Shown piece by piece: positions 50,965-59,702 of a stretch of DNA of 64,000 nt. The notes beneath the pieces are model-generated. The model was not told where the DNA came from, did no database searches, and was given only the letters and a program-made list of their open reading frames with translations. The stretch lies in NCBI GenBank assembly GCA_900317325.1, contig ONGE01000020.1:1-64000 (forward strand), given 5' to 3'. Each line of letters begins with the position of its first letter. The stretch's first letter is position 1. This stretch comes from an uncultured Prevotellaceae bacterium (GTDB lineage: Bacteria > Bacteroidota > Bacteroidia > Bacteroidales > Muribaculaceae). The position numbers and the translations under genes were made by a program.

Positions 50965-51813
50965 ATGAAGTACTATATTGTCGATGCTTTTACGAGTGAG
51001 GCGTTCGGGGGAAATCCCGCAGGCGTGGTACTGCTGGGCCAAGACGGGACCTTCCCCAGCGACAGGTTGATGCAACAGGTTGCCGCCGAGTTGCGCTACA
51101 GCGAGACGGCCTTTGTGCGCCAAGACGGCCCATGCGAGTTCACAGTGCGTTACTTCACCCCGGCAGGCGAGGTCGACCTGTGCGGCCATGCGACAATTGC
51201 CACCTTCGGCACGCTGCGCCACGAGCGCATCATCCCCGATGGTGCCATGTGCATGAACCACACGCTGGCGGGTGATCTTGAGATCAATGCAGGCGAACAG
51301 GTGATGATGCAAATGGCGAGTCCTCGCGCCATCGAGAAGAAGATCGACACCGACAGCCTGTGCAGCATCATGGGTTCAGCGCCAGTGCCTAACGCAGGCC
51401 TGCCCATTGAAATCATCTCCACCGGTTTGCCCGATATCATCCTGCCCGTGGCCGATGTGGAATCACTGAACCGCCTACGTCCCGACATGGATGCTTTAGC
51501 CCGGATGAGCTGCGACCTCGACGTGACGGGAGTACATGCCTTTGCCATCGCTGATGACGGCTACACGGCCCATGTGCGCAATTTCGGGCCTCGATACAAC
51601 ATTCCCGAGGAGAGTGCCACCGGCACCGCCAATGGCGCTTTGACTCACTACCTGCACCGTAACGGCCACCTCTCCTGCCCCACCACGTGCCGTTTCCTGC
51701 AAGGCGAAGCCATGGGACGCCCCTCGGTCATCACCACCACCATTCAACAGGACGGCTCCATCCGCGTGGGCGGACAGAGCCGTATCATCGCCATAGGCGA
51801 TTTGTTGGTCTAA
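50965..51813 (+). CDS. PhzF-family isomerase
   Basis: A 282-residue protein with the PhzF fold in two halves: N-terminal VDAFTSEAFGGNPAGVVLL, the ELRYSETAFV motif with the conserved glutamate, the RYFTPAGEVDLCGHATIATF signature and the C-terminal ESATGTANGAL. Members isomerise or epimerise small metabolites; the substrate is unknown. The gene is divergent from nadK with separate promoters, and convergent with cstA. Confidence 0.93.
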   Translation: MKYYIVDAFTSEAFGGNPAGVVLLGQDGTFPSDRLMQQVAAELRYSETAFVRQDGPCEFTVRYFTPAGEVDLCGHATIATFGTLRHERIIPDGAMCMNHTLAGDLEINAGEQVMMQMASPRAIEKKIDTDSLCSIMGSAPVPNAGLPIEIISTGLPDIILPVADVESLNRLRPDMDALARMSCDLDVTGVHAFAIADDGYTAHVRNFGPRYNIPEESATGTANGALTHYLHRNGHLSCPTTCRFLQGEAMGRPSVITTTIQQDGSIRVGGQSRIIAIGDLLV

Positions 51814-51826
51814 TAATCAAACAGGT

Positions 51827-53383
51827 TTAGAGGGCTTGGCCCTTGCGGTCTTTTTTGAGCCAGAGGGCGAACCAGACCACTGAGATCAGGATGACAGTAA
51901 GCACGGTCCAGGGGATGAGTTCGCTGAGGCCGAAGGCCTGAGGCGACGCCACGAGGAAAGATGTGCACACCACTGTCATGAACACGGCAGGAATCAGCGT
52001 GATGATATAGGCCTTGCGGTTGCGGGCCAGATAGACAGTGATCATCCACAAGGTAAATACCGACAGGGCCTGGTTAGACCAGCCAAAGTACTGCCACAAC
52101 ACATTGAAACCGTTGGGGTTCTCCATTTGCCAGATGAGCAGCAACAGCGAAGCGACGAACAGGGGAACACTGATCGACAAGCGACGCACCATGCTCTTCT
52201 GCTCGTAGTGCAAAGCCTCGGCAATGATGAGGCGTGCACTGCGGAATGCCGTGTCACCACTCGTGATGGGGGCAGCAACCACGCCCAGCACAGCCAGCGT
52301 GCCGCCAAAAATACCCAGCCAACCGCTGCACACCAAGTTCACCACCTGAGGCGCCGTAAAGTACTGTATCAGCGTCTTGCCGTCGGCCAGTTGCACCTGT
52401 GCCATAAACTCATTGACTTGCTCGGGGTCGACCACTTCCTTCCAACCGCCATAATAGAAGAAGTAGGACGAAACAGTAGCCCAGATGAGCGCCACAAGTC
52501 CCTCGGTAATCATCGCGCCGTAGAACACGGGCCTTGCCAGACGCTCGCTCTTGAGGCAACGCGCCATGAGCGGGCTCTGCGTGGCGTGGAAGCCGCTGAT
52601 GGCACCGCAGGCAATGGTGATGAACAGGCAGGGGAAGATGGGATTCTTCTGCAAATAGCCGGTGACACCCAGAATGTCCTGGCCATTGACCTCCTGCTTC
52701 TGCATCCACGAGGTCAAGTCACCCATGTTCCACAGTTCGGGCAACTGCGGCATCTTCACGAACAGGCCCACCAGCAGTCCTGCAGCCATTACCAGCAATG
52801 CAATGGCGAACAGCGGGTAAATCCTGCCGATGATCTTGTCGATAGGCAACAACGTGGCGACCACATAGTATGCGAAGATAATCACAATCCACAGGATGGC
52901 CTGAGCCATCATGGAATCTTTGGGGAACATGCCCGAGAGGATGAGCGCGGGACTATAAACAAACACGGCACCCACCATCATCAGCAGCAGCACGGTGAAG
53001 ACAAGCATCACGACCTTGGCTCCGCTGCCCAGGTACTTACCAATGAGCGTGGGCAGGTTGGCACCGTCATGCCTCAACGACAGCATACCGCTCATGAAAT
53101 CGTGCACCGCACCGGCAAAGATGCAACCCAGCACAATCCACAGGTAGGACGCGGGGCCGAACCACATACCCATGATGGCACCGAAGATAGGTCCTGTTCC
53201 AGCGATATTCAGGAACTGGATCATAAACACTTTCCACGTGGGCAAAGCCACATAATCCACACCGTCGGCCAGACGCAACGCCGGTGTCTCGCGGTCATCG
53301 GGACGCATCACGCGCTCCACAATGGCTCCATACACCAGATAGCCCAACATCAGGGCCACAAGGCTGATAATAAAAGTTATCAT
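51827..53383 (-). CDS. cstA: Carbon starvation protein CstA-type permease
   Basis: A 518-residue inner-membrane protein with about 14 helices. Characteristic stretches are VDYVALPTWKVFMIQFLNIA, GTGPIFGAIMG, GAISGFHATQSPLMARCL and a C-terminal NPNGFNVLWQYFGWSNQALS. CstA proteins take up pyruvate or peptides during carbon limitation. It is monocistronic, with a promoter at 53412-53419. Confidence 0.94.
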   Translation of the reverse strand: MITFIISLVALMLGYLVYGAIVERVMRPDDRETPALRLADGVDYVALPTWKVFMIQFLNIAGTGPIFGAIMGMWFGPASYLWIVLGCIFAGAVHDFMSGMLSLRHDGANLPTLIGKYLGSGAKVVMLVFTVLLLMMVGAVFVYSPALILSGMFPKDSMMAQAILWIVIIFAYYVVATLLPIDKIIGRIYPLFAIALLVMAAGLLVGLFVKMPQLPELWNMGDLTSWMQKQEVNGQDILGVTGYLQKNPIFPCLFITIACGAISGFHATQSPLMARCLKSERLARPVFYGAMITEGLVALIWATVSSYFFYYGGWKEVVDPEQVNEFMAQVQLADGKTLIQYFTAPQVVNLVCSGWLGIFGGTLAVLGVVAAPITSGDTAFRSARLIIAEALHYEQKSMVRRLSISVPLFVASLLLLIWQMENPNGFNVLWQYFGWSNQALSVFTLWMITVYLARNRKAYIITLIPAVFMTVVCTSFLVASPQAFGLSELIPWTVLTVILISVVWFALWLKKDRKGQAL

Positions 53384-53411
53384 TGTCTAAATTATTGCAT
53401 AATAATGAGTG

Positions 53412-53419
53412 CAAAAGTA
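53412..53419 (-). promoter_or_regulatory. -7 promoter element (TACTTTTG on the reverse strand)
   Basis: Exact TAnnTTTG with TTG at 53439-53441 (19-base gap); leader about 22 bases. Confidence 0.7.
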
Positions 53420-53484
53420 CAACTATTTCCCAAAAGCGCAAACACAGTAACCTAAATGATGCCCCCAAATCACAGAAAAAGACA

Positions 53485-53512
53485 GCCGCCGCATCTTTCA
53501 CGACGCGGCGGC
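53485..53512 (-). terminator. Terminator of the first SusC/SusD operon
   Basis: Stem GCCGCCGC/GCGGCGGC, followed on the reverse strand by TGTCTTTTTCTG, about 110 bases past the SusD stop. Confidence 0.8.
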
Positions 53513-53555
53513 AGCCATCTATTTTGTTGTTATCTAGAGGCAGAAGGAAAAAGTC

Positions 53556-53576
53556 TCTAACCTTTAACCTCTAAAC
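53556..53576. repeat. Period-7 tandem repeat in spacer
   Basis: Three units: tctaacc, tttaacc, tctaaac, between the terminator and the large hairpin. Confidence 0.7.
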
Positions 53577-53578
53577 TT

Positions 53579-53611
53579 CAATGGCGTCAAGCGTGACGCT
53601 TGACACCATTG
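53579..53611. other. Strong inverted repeat after the SusD stop
   Basis: CAATGGCGTCAAGCGT pairs with ACGCTTGACACCATTG, leaving one unpaired base in the middle and one mismatch. No U tract follows, so it may stabilise or process the mRNA rather than terminate it. It begins 9 bases after the SusD stop on the reverse strand. Confidence 0.7.
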
Positions 53612-53619
53612 AATAAAAC

Positions 53620-55296
53620 TTACCAACCGGGGTTCTGGCCAATCTCGGGATTCAGGTTGCGCTGATCGTCGGGAATGGGGAACAGGTTGTACTTGGGATC
53701 CCACTTGCGGGGAGCACCGTTGTTCGAGCAGTTGATGTAACCGTCGGGGTCAACATTGATCTCGTCAAGGCTGATGGGAGCATATCCGAGAACGTATGCA
53801 CCACGGCACAGGTTAGGATTGTTGTCGGTGTCGAGCAACGAGAGCTGGTTCCAACGCAGCAGCGAGAAGTAGCGGTCGTTCATGCAGTACATCATCTCGA
53901 CGCGGCGCTCACGGCGAACCTCCCAAATGATGGGGCTAACGCCCATGTTGTTGGCGGGATCGGCCTCAACGCTGGTCAGCAGGTGGGGCATGCTCACGCG
54001 GTCACGCAGCAGGTTGATGGACCTGTCGAGGTCGTTCTGGGTGATGGTACCCAGCTCGGCGCAAGCCTCGGCATAGTTCAACAGGATCTCGGCATACCAG
54101 AAGATGGGAGCGTCGGTCCAGTTACCATAGGTGCTCTGACGGTTGGTGTTGTCGATCAGGTTGGTATCGAACAGGAATACACCATAACCCGTCGAAGCGG
54201 TGGACTGGAGAATCTTGTCCACCTGAGCGCTCAGGCGCGGGTCGCGGTTAGCGAGCACGTTGCTGATGTCGATGTGGGGAGCCTCGCCCAGACCAGAGTT
54301 GTCGTCGAGCGTGACAATAGTACCGTGGTCGGTCTTGTTCAGAGCGGTGGTAGCCAGGGGCTTACCATCCTTGAACAGGTAGCTGTCGAAGGCATCCTTG
54401 GTCATACCGTTCACCTGGGTAGAACCGCAAGTGTAGTCAATGGTACCGTGAGCAAAGGTGCTCTGGATGTACTTCTTGTACATGATCATCTCATTGTTAC
54501 CGGCCAGGTCAAGCGAGTTGAAGTTAGCCTGGTAGTTACCGTTCAGGCTGAACTTGCCCGAGTTCATGATCTGCTCACAAGCGTTCTTGGCCTCGGTGAG
54601 GTACTTGTTGGCGCGGTCATTGTTCTTGGTCACATACTTGCTGTAGTCGCCCTCATACAGGCAAACCTCGGCCTTCATGGCCAGAGCAACCCACTTGTTG
54701 AAAGCGGTGCGCGAGTTGTCATTATCAGTGATGTTGGTGCAAGCGTAATTCAGGTCCTCAAGCACCTTGTCCATCACGTTGTTGCGGGGCTGACGGGGAC
54801 CATACAGAATCTCAGTGTCATTGGGGTCAAGCACCTTGTCCACCCAGTAGCAGTCACCATAGCTGCGAACGAGCTTGTAGTGCTGCCATGCGCGGTACAG
54901 GCGACCGATACCCAGCCAGTTGGCCTTCTTGGCCTCGCTCATCGTCGATACGGTGGGCACGGCTTCAATCAGGGTATTGGCGCGACGAATCTCCACATAG
55001 GGCGTGTTCCATGCAGCAGCGCTACCGGGAACGTTCATATAGGTCCACTTGGTGATACCCGTGGATGCCTGGTCGTCGTTCAGCGTGTTGAAGTAGTAGT
55101 CACCACTACCGCTGCCATAACCCGTGAAGGTGTTATAGAAGTAGTTGGCGAACAGCTGGACGTTGGTCTCACTGGTAAAGTAGTTGTCCTTGGTAAACTG
55201 ATCATAGGGATCAGTGTCGAGAACATCATCGCACGATGCCAGCGACAGCAGGACAACACCCAGTCCACACAGTATAATTGATTTGAAAAGTTTCAT
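53620..55296 (-). CDS. SusD/RagB-family nutrient-binding lipoprotein
   Basis: A 558-residue surface lipoprotein (lipobox LSLASC, C22). It has the RagB/SusD features: the helical TPR-like N-terminal half (AKKANWLGIGRLYRAWQHYKLVRSYGD), the later AEILLNYAEACAELG and the C-terminal WEVRRERRVEMMYCMNDRYFSLLRW. It forms the lid of the SusC transporter at 55404. The substrate is unknown. Its first 29 bases are identical to the start of the second SusD gene at 63503. Confidence 0.95.
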   Translation of the reverse strand: MKLFKSIILCGLGVVLLSLASCDDVLDTDPYDQFTKDNYFTSETNVQLFANYFYNTFTGYGSGSGDYYFNTLNDDQASTGITKWTYMNVPGSAAAWNTPYVEIRRANTLIEAVPTVSTMSEAKKANWLGIGRLYRAWQHYKLVRSYGDCYWVDKVLDPNDTEILYGPRQPRNNVMDKVLEDLNYACTNITDNDNSRTAFNKWVALAMKAEVCLYEGDYSKYVTKNNDRANKYLTEAKNACEQIMNSGKFSLNGNYQANFNSLDLAGNNEMIMYKKYIQSTFAHGTIDYTCGSTQVNGMTKDAFDSYLFKDGKPLATTALNKTDHGTIVTLDDNSGLGEAPHIDISNVLANRDPRLSAQVDKILQSTASTGYGVFLFDTNLIDNTNRQSTYGNWTDAPIFWYAEILLNYAEACAELGTITQNDLDRSINLLRDRVSMPHLLTSVEADPANNMGVSPIIWEVRRERRVEMMYCMNDRYFSLLRWNQLSLLDTDNNPNLCRGAYVLGYAPISLDEINVDPDGYINCSNNGAPRKWDPKYNLFPIPDDQRNLNPEIGQNPGW

Positions 55297-55314
55297 ATTA
55301 TTCTGTTTTTGTTA

Positions 55315-55392
55315 TAAGTCTTAAGTCTTGAGTTTTAAGTTTTTGAGTATCGTTTCTCACGCATCTCTAAACTCTAAACCCTAAACTCTGAA
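55315..55392. repeat. Two blocks of period-7 tandem repeat between susC and susD
   Basis: Block one (55315-55345): taagtct, taagtct, tgagttt, taagttt. Block two (55365-55392): ctctaaa, ctctaaa, ccctaaa, ctctgaa. Confidence 0.82.
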
Positions 55393-55403
55393 CTTGATTA
55401 AAC

Positions 55404-58400
55404 TTACTTCACGATGATCTCACAGATGGATACACGGTTCCAGCTCAGTTCATCAAACATTTCGCTGATGCCCTGACCCTGGGCGTTGATGCGCTTGGCA
55501 TCAATACCATACTTCTTCACGAGCATATCCTTCACGCTGGCGGCACGACCCTCAGCGAGCTTGATATTGTGGTCGGCAGGACCGTCCTTGGAGGCATAGC
55601 CGTTGATGGTGCAGTTAGCCTCGGGATGGCTCTTCATGTAAGCGGCGATGCGCTCAACATTGGGCTGCTGGTCGGTGCCGATAGCCGTCTTGTTCACGGG
55701 GAAGTGAACCAGGATGGTCATGTACTGCAGTGACCTGTCAATCATGTTGGTCTTGCTCTTCAGGCAGTCGTTGAGGTCCTTCTGGAGCTGGTTAGCACGG
55801 TTGTTGGCAGCGTTGAGCTGGTTCTGCAGGTCAGCAAGGCGGGTATTGTAGCTGTTCTCGGCATCGGCGAGCTGGGCGCGCAGGTCATTGATCTGAGCGT
55901 TCAGGGCGCTGTTGTCGGCGGGAGCAGCAATGCCAGAGCGGCTGTTGCTGCCGAAGGTCAGTTGCAGACCTACACTGTAGGTGCGCATGATAGGATCGGT
56001 ACGACCCCAAACACCGTTACCATAGCTACCCACACCGGTGTTGATCTCGGGATCCAGACCGGTACCATTGCTGTGGTTGATGATGTCGAACAGGTTATCG
56101 GTCGAAGCATAGATGCGCAGTTTCTCGATGAGCACCTTGCGGGTCAAGTGCTGAGGCAGCGTGTAACCCACGGTGATGTTCTTCATGCGCAGGTAGCTCA
56201 TGTTCACCAGATACTTGCTCTGGGGATAGAAGTTGAACTTACCCAGATCAAGAATGTCGCTCGAAGCGGTACCACGGCCAGCGCCACCAGCCCACATGCG
56301 GGGGAATTTGGCGTTCTGGTCAATAACATGGTTGGCATAGTCGGCCTCGGTAACATAATCGGTCTGGTTGACGTAGATAGCGTCGGCACCACGCATGAAC
56401 GGCATCACGAATGCCGACTGGGTCCACATGTCGCGCTTGCCCACACCCTGCAGGTAGAAGTCAACGTCGAAGCCCTTCCAGGCAGCGCCCAGACGCAGTG
56501 AGTACTGATAGCGCGGGGTGAAGTTACCGATGCGCTTCAGGTCACCGTGATCATCGGGAGTTCCCTTACCCCAATCGATGACGCCGTCACCGTTCAGGTC
56601 CTTGAACTTGATGTCACCAGGGCCGTAAACGAAGCCATTGGACTGCAGCTTGGTCTGGTTGGCGACACCCTGCTTGTAGGTACCATCGTCATTGAAGTCG
56701 CTGAAGTCGAAGTAGCGGTCGGTCTCAAAGCCCCAGATCTCGCCATACTGCTTGCCGGAGTAGTTGGTGTTGATCATGTTGTTGCTGTCCCACTTGGTGA
56801 TCTTGGTCTTGTAGTCACTCACGATGGCGGTAGCATAGAAATCAACATTGCCGATGCGGTTGCGGTAGTCAACGCTGACTTCCCAACCACGGGTGCGCAT
56901 ATCACCAGCGTTCTCCCAGGCGGCGCTTGCACCGATAACCGATGGCAGAGCCTTGCCAGGAGCGAGCATATCCTTGTTCTCGCGCTGATACCAGTCGGCG
57001 GTCACGTTCAGGTGGCCGTTGAAGAAGGCTAGGTCAAGACCCACGTTGAGGGTATGAATCTTCTCCCAGGTCAGAGACTCAGAAACCATCTTGGGTGAAC
57101 CGAAGAAGTCAAGCAGCAAGTCATTGCCGCCCAACCAACTAACCTTGGTGCTGTTCTTACCATAGTCCCTGTTCTTCTCCATGGTCTCGAGGAACATGTA
57201 CTGACCTACCTCCTGGTTACCAATCATACCATAAGATGCACGTATCTTGGCATTGCTGATGGTATTCTTGATGGGAGCCCAGAATGCCTCCTCGCTGATG
57301 CGATAACCAATCGATGCCGAGGGGAAGAACGCCCACTGATCCTTCTTGGGGAACTTGCTCGAGCCGTCGTAGCGGCCGTTGAGCTCGATCAGGTAGATGC
57401 CCTTGTAGTCATAGTTGATGCGGCCAAAGAAGCCTGCCGAGCCCCAATGGTCGTGACGGTGGGTGTAGCTGTAGTCCTCGTTGGTCAGAGCCAGCTCGGG
57501 CATGTTCAGGTCCTGAAGGCCGTGGCGCTCGTAGTAGAGGTACTCATACTCATACTTATCCACATTGGCACCCACCTTGAGGTTAAAGTTGTGGGCATCC
57601 TTGATTGACTTGTGGAAGTCGAAGTAGCCGTTGGCTACGTGATTCTGAGCGACGCTGCGATCGGTCTCGATAAAGGTCGAACCCGTGATATCGACAGGAC
57701 GCTGGGGATTCAGACCCCACGTGTTATACACAACCGAGGGAAGGCCAATGCCCTTGTAGCGGGTGTTGCGCTGGATGAAGGTGTAGTCGGCATTGAAGGT
57801 CAGGCCAAAGCCAAAATCGATCTTGGCAAATGCGCCCAGGCTCATGTTGTTCATCTTGTAGTAGCAATCACCACCGGTGTTGCGGCCACCGATCATCGTG
57901 CGGGCGTCATACTTCTCACCGTCGTTAGGATCCTCGAAGTAGCCGTAGGGGCCGAAGAACGAACCCCAGCGCCACAGGTACTGATAGGTACCTGCACCGC
58001 GCTTGTAGGGGGTGTTATAGGTTCGGTCCACATAGCTGATGCGGGTACCCAGCTCCAACCAATCGGTAGCGCGCACCGACACGTTGGAAGTAACGTTGTA
58101 CTTGCGGAACTTGTCGGGGTTGAAGTTCATCAACGACTGCTTCTGGTTATAACCTACCGAAGTGTAGAAGTTGATGCGGCCCGAGTTGCCGGTAACGCTC
58201 AGGTTGTGGCTCTGTGAGGGAGCATGGTTGTTGAAGATGATGCCGGGCACATCCCAGTTGGCATAGTAACCGTTCTCATCATAGTCGTCACCATAGACCA
58301 TCTTGCGATACTTGTCCTTGATGTCACCATGCTTCTTGATCCAGTTGTTGATACCATTCTGGAAGGCCTCGCTGTCCATGTACATACCGAAGAGCTCCGA

Positions 58401-59264
58401 GGCAACGCCCATGCGGTGGTTCACGTCGTTAAGGGCGCCCACCTGGGTAGGAACGTTGGGATAATCGGGCAAGGTGGTAGCCTGGCTCCAAGCGAAGTTG
58501 TTGTTGTAGCTTACCCTGACGTTGTCCTTCACGTGGGCGGTCCTGGTGGTGATCAATACCACACCGAACGCTGCACGCGTACCGTAGATCGAGGTCGAGG
58601 CAGCATCCTTCAGGACGCTGATGTTCTCGATATCGGCGGGGTTCAGGTCACCCAGACTTTCTACAGGAACACCATCCACGATGTACAACGGGTTGGAAAT
58701 ACCGTCGTTAGACAGCGTACCGATACCACGGATAACAATCGAAGGATCGGCACTGATGTCACCGTTGGCATTCAAGATCGTCAAGCCGGGAACGGTACCC
58801 TGCAGGGACTTACGAACGTCGGTCTCGGACTTGGAACCGAGCACCTTGTCAACGTCCACGGTGCTCACAGCACCGGTCAGGTTGGCCTTGCGCTGCGTAC
58901 CGTAACCCACGACTACGATCTCATCGAGATGGGCGTTGTCCTCGGCGAGAACGACGCGCATGCCGCTGGCGGCGCGCACGGTCTGCGTTTTGTAGCCGAT
59001 AAACGAAATCTGAAGCTTAGCGTTGGGGCTAGCTTTGAACGAGAAGTTACCGTCCACATCGGTCGATGTGCCACGGGTCGTTCCAACCTCGACAATGCTG
59101 GCGCCGATGACGGGTTCTCCCTGTTCATCGACAACGCGGCCTGTCACAATGCTGGTGGCGGAATTAGCCGGCACCTGGGGCGCAGGTGCTGCAAAGGCCT
59201 GACTGTTGTAGCCAGCGCCGCACAGCATCAACAAAGCGCCCAAAAGAGCTAAATGTCTTTTCAT
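55404..59264 (-). CDS. SusC/RagA TonB-linked outer-membrane transporter fused to a coiled coil and OmpA domain
   Basis: A 1286-residue protein. After the signal peptide come a carboxypeptidase-like beta domain (about 40-112, VTGRVVDEQGEPVIGASIVE), the TonB box region (DEIVVVGYGTQRK), the plug and a 22-strand barrel to about 1108. Residues about 1118-1171 are a coiled coil (INDLRAQLADAENSYNTR). Residues about 1178-1286 are an OmpA-like peptidoglycan-binding domain (INGYASKDG, LAEGRAASVKDML, RINAQGQGIS). A C-terminal OmpA domain is not part of a normal SusC. ATG 59264 is chosen. The SusD partner follows 107 bases later. Confidence 0.93.
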   Translation of the reverse strand: MKRHLALLGALLMLCGAGYNSQAFAAPAPQVPANSATSIVTGRVVDEQGEPVIGASIVEVGTTRGTSTDVDGNFSFKASPNAKLQISFIGYKTQTVRAASGMRVVLAEDNAHLDEIVVVGYGTQRKANLTGAVSTVDVDKVLGSKSETDVRKSLQGTVPGLTILNANGDISADPSIVIRGIGTLSNDGISNPLYIVDGVPVESLGDLNPADIENISVLKDAASTSIYGTRAAFGVVLITTRTAHVKDNVRVSYNNNFAWSQATTLPDYPNVPTQVGALNDVNHRMGVASELFGMYMDSEAFQNGINNWIKKHGDIKDKYRKMVYGDDYDENGYYANWDVPGIIFNNHAPSQSHNLSVTGNSGRINFYTSVGYNQKQSLMNFNPDKFRKYNVTSNVSVRATDWLELGTRISYVDRTYNTPYKRGAGTYQYLWRWGSFFGPYGYFEDPNDGEKYDARTMIGGRNTGGDCYYKMNNMSLGAFAKIDFGFGLTFNADYTFIQRNTRYKGIGLPSVVYNTWGLNPQRPVDITGSTFIETDRSVAQNHVANGYFDFHKSIKDAHNFNLKVGANVDKYEYEYLYYERHGLQDLNMPELALTNEDYSYTHRHDHWGSAGFFGRINYDYKGIYLIELNGRYDGSSKFPKKDQWAFFPSASIGYRISEEAFWAPIKNTISNAKIRASYGMIGNQEVGQYMFLETMEKNRDYGKNSTKVSWLGGNDLLLDFFGSPKMVSESLTWEKIHTLNVGLDLAFFNGHLNVTADWYQRENKDMLAPGKALPSVIGASAAWENAGDMRTRGWEVSVDYRNRIGNVDFYATAIVSDYKTKITKWDSNNMINTNYSGKQYGEIWGFETDRYFDFSDFNDDGTYKQGVANQTKLQSNGFVYGPGDIKFKDLNGDGVIDWGKGTPDDHGDLKRIGNFTPRYQYSLRLGAAWKGFDVDFYLQGVGKRDMWTQSAFVMPFMRGADAIYVNQTDYVTEADYANHVIDQNAKFPRMWAGGAGRGTASSDILDLGKFNFYPQSKYLVNMSYLRMKNITVGYTLPQHLTRKVLIEKLRIYASTDNLFDIINHSNGTGLDPEINTGVGSYGNGVWGRTDPIMRTYSVGLQLTFGSNSRSGIAAPADNSALNAQINDLRAQLADAENSYNTRLADLQNQLNAANNRANQLQKDLNDCLKSKTNMIDRSLQYMTILVHFPVNKTAIGTDQQPNVERIAAYMKSHPEANCTINGYASKDGPADHNIKLAEGRAASVKDMLVKKYGIDAKRINAQGQGISEMFDELSWNRVSICEIIVK

Positions 59265-59702
59265 AAGCACGTTTTAATTTGTTAATATTAGTTGATAATT
59301 CAGTAAGTTTTGCTATCGTAAAATGTCGTTATACGCCTCCCCAGCGTATTTCGGCTTGTATTTTTATTTTTTAACAAAGTGCAAAATTCAATAATTTTTT
59401 TGAAATAGCCAAAAAAAGAGGGCAGATTTTACAATTACAAATGTTAAAAACCACAAAAATCTGTATAAGACATATAAATTAAGTCAAAAATTCTACTGTT
59501 TTCGGTAGGGGTTGCGTCATTTTTTCGTGCAATTGTTTGGTCATGTGAATTTTTGTTTGCAAATTTGCCTACTTTTAAGCCGCTTTAGCTAAAGCTAATT
59601 ACCACTAGCCGTTAGCTAGAATCTGCTGAAAAGTGCATAGCGACAAAAGAAAATTAAGTCAATTAATTTCAATTTTTTATAAATTTATTAAAGCAAGTGC
59701 GT
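59265..59702. other. Divergent regulatory region between two Sus systems
   Basis: A 438-base AT-rich region. No exact TAnnTTTG is found toward either gene; the best forward candidate is TACTTTTA (59570-59577). A palindromic CTTTAGCTAAAG and several GCTAA repeats lie at 59582-59620. These two operons may use an alternative sigma factor, and no ECF sigma or anti-sigma gene is present in the window. Confidence 0.5.
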
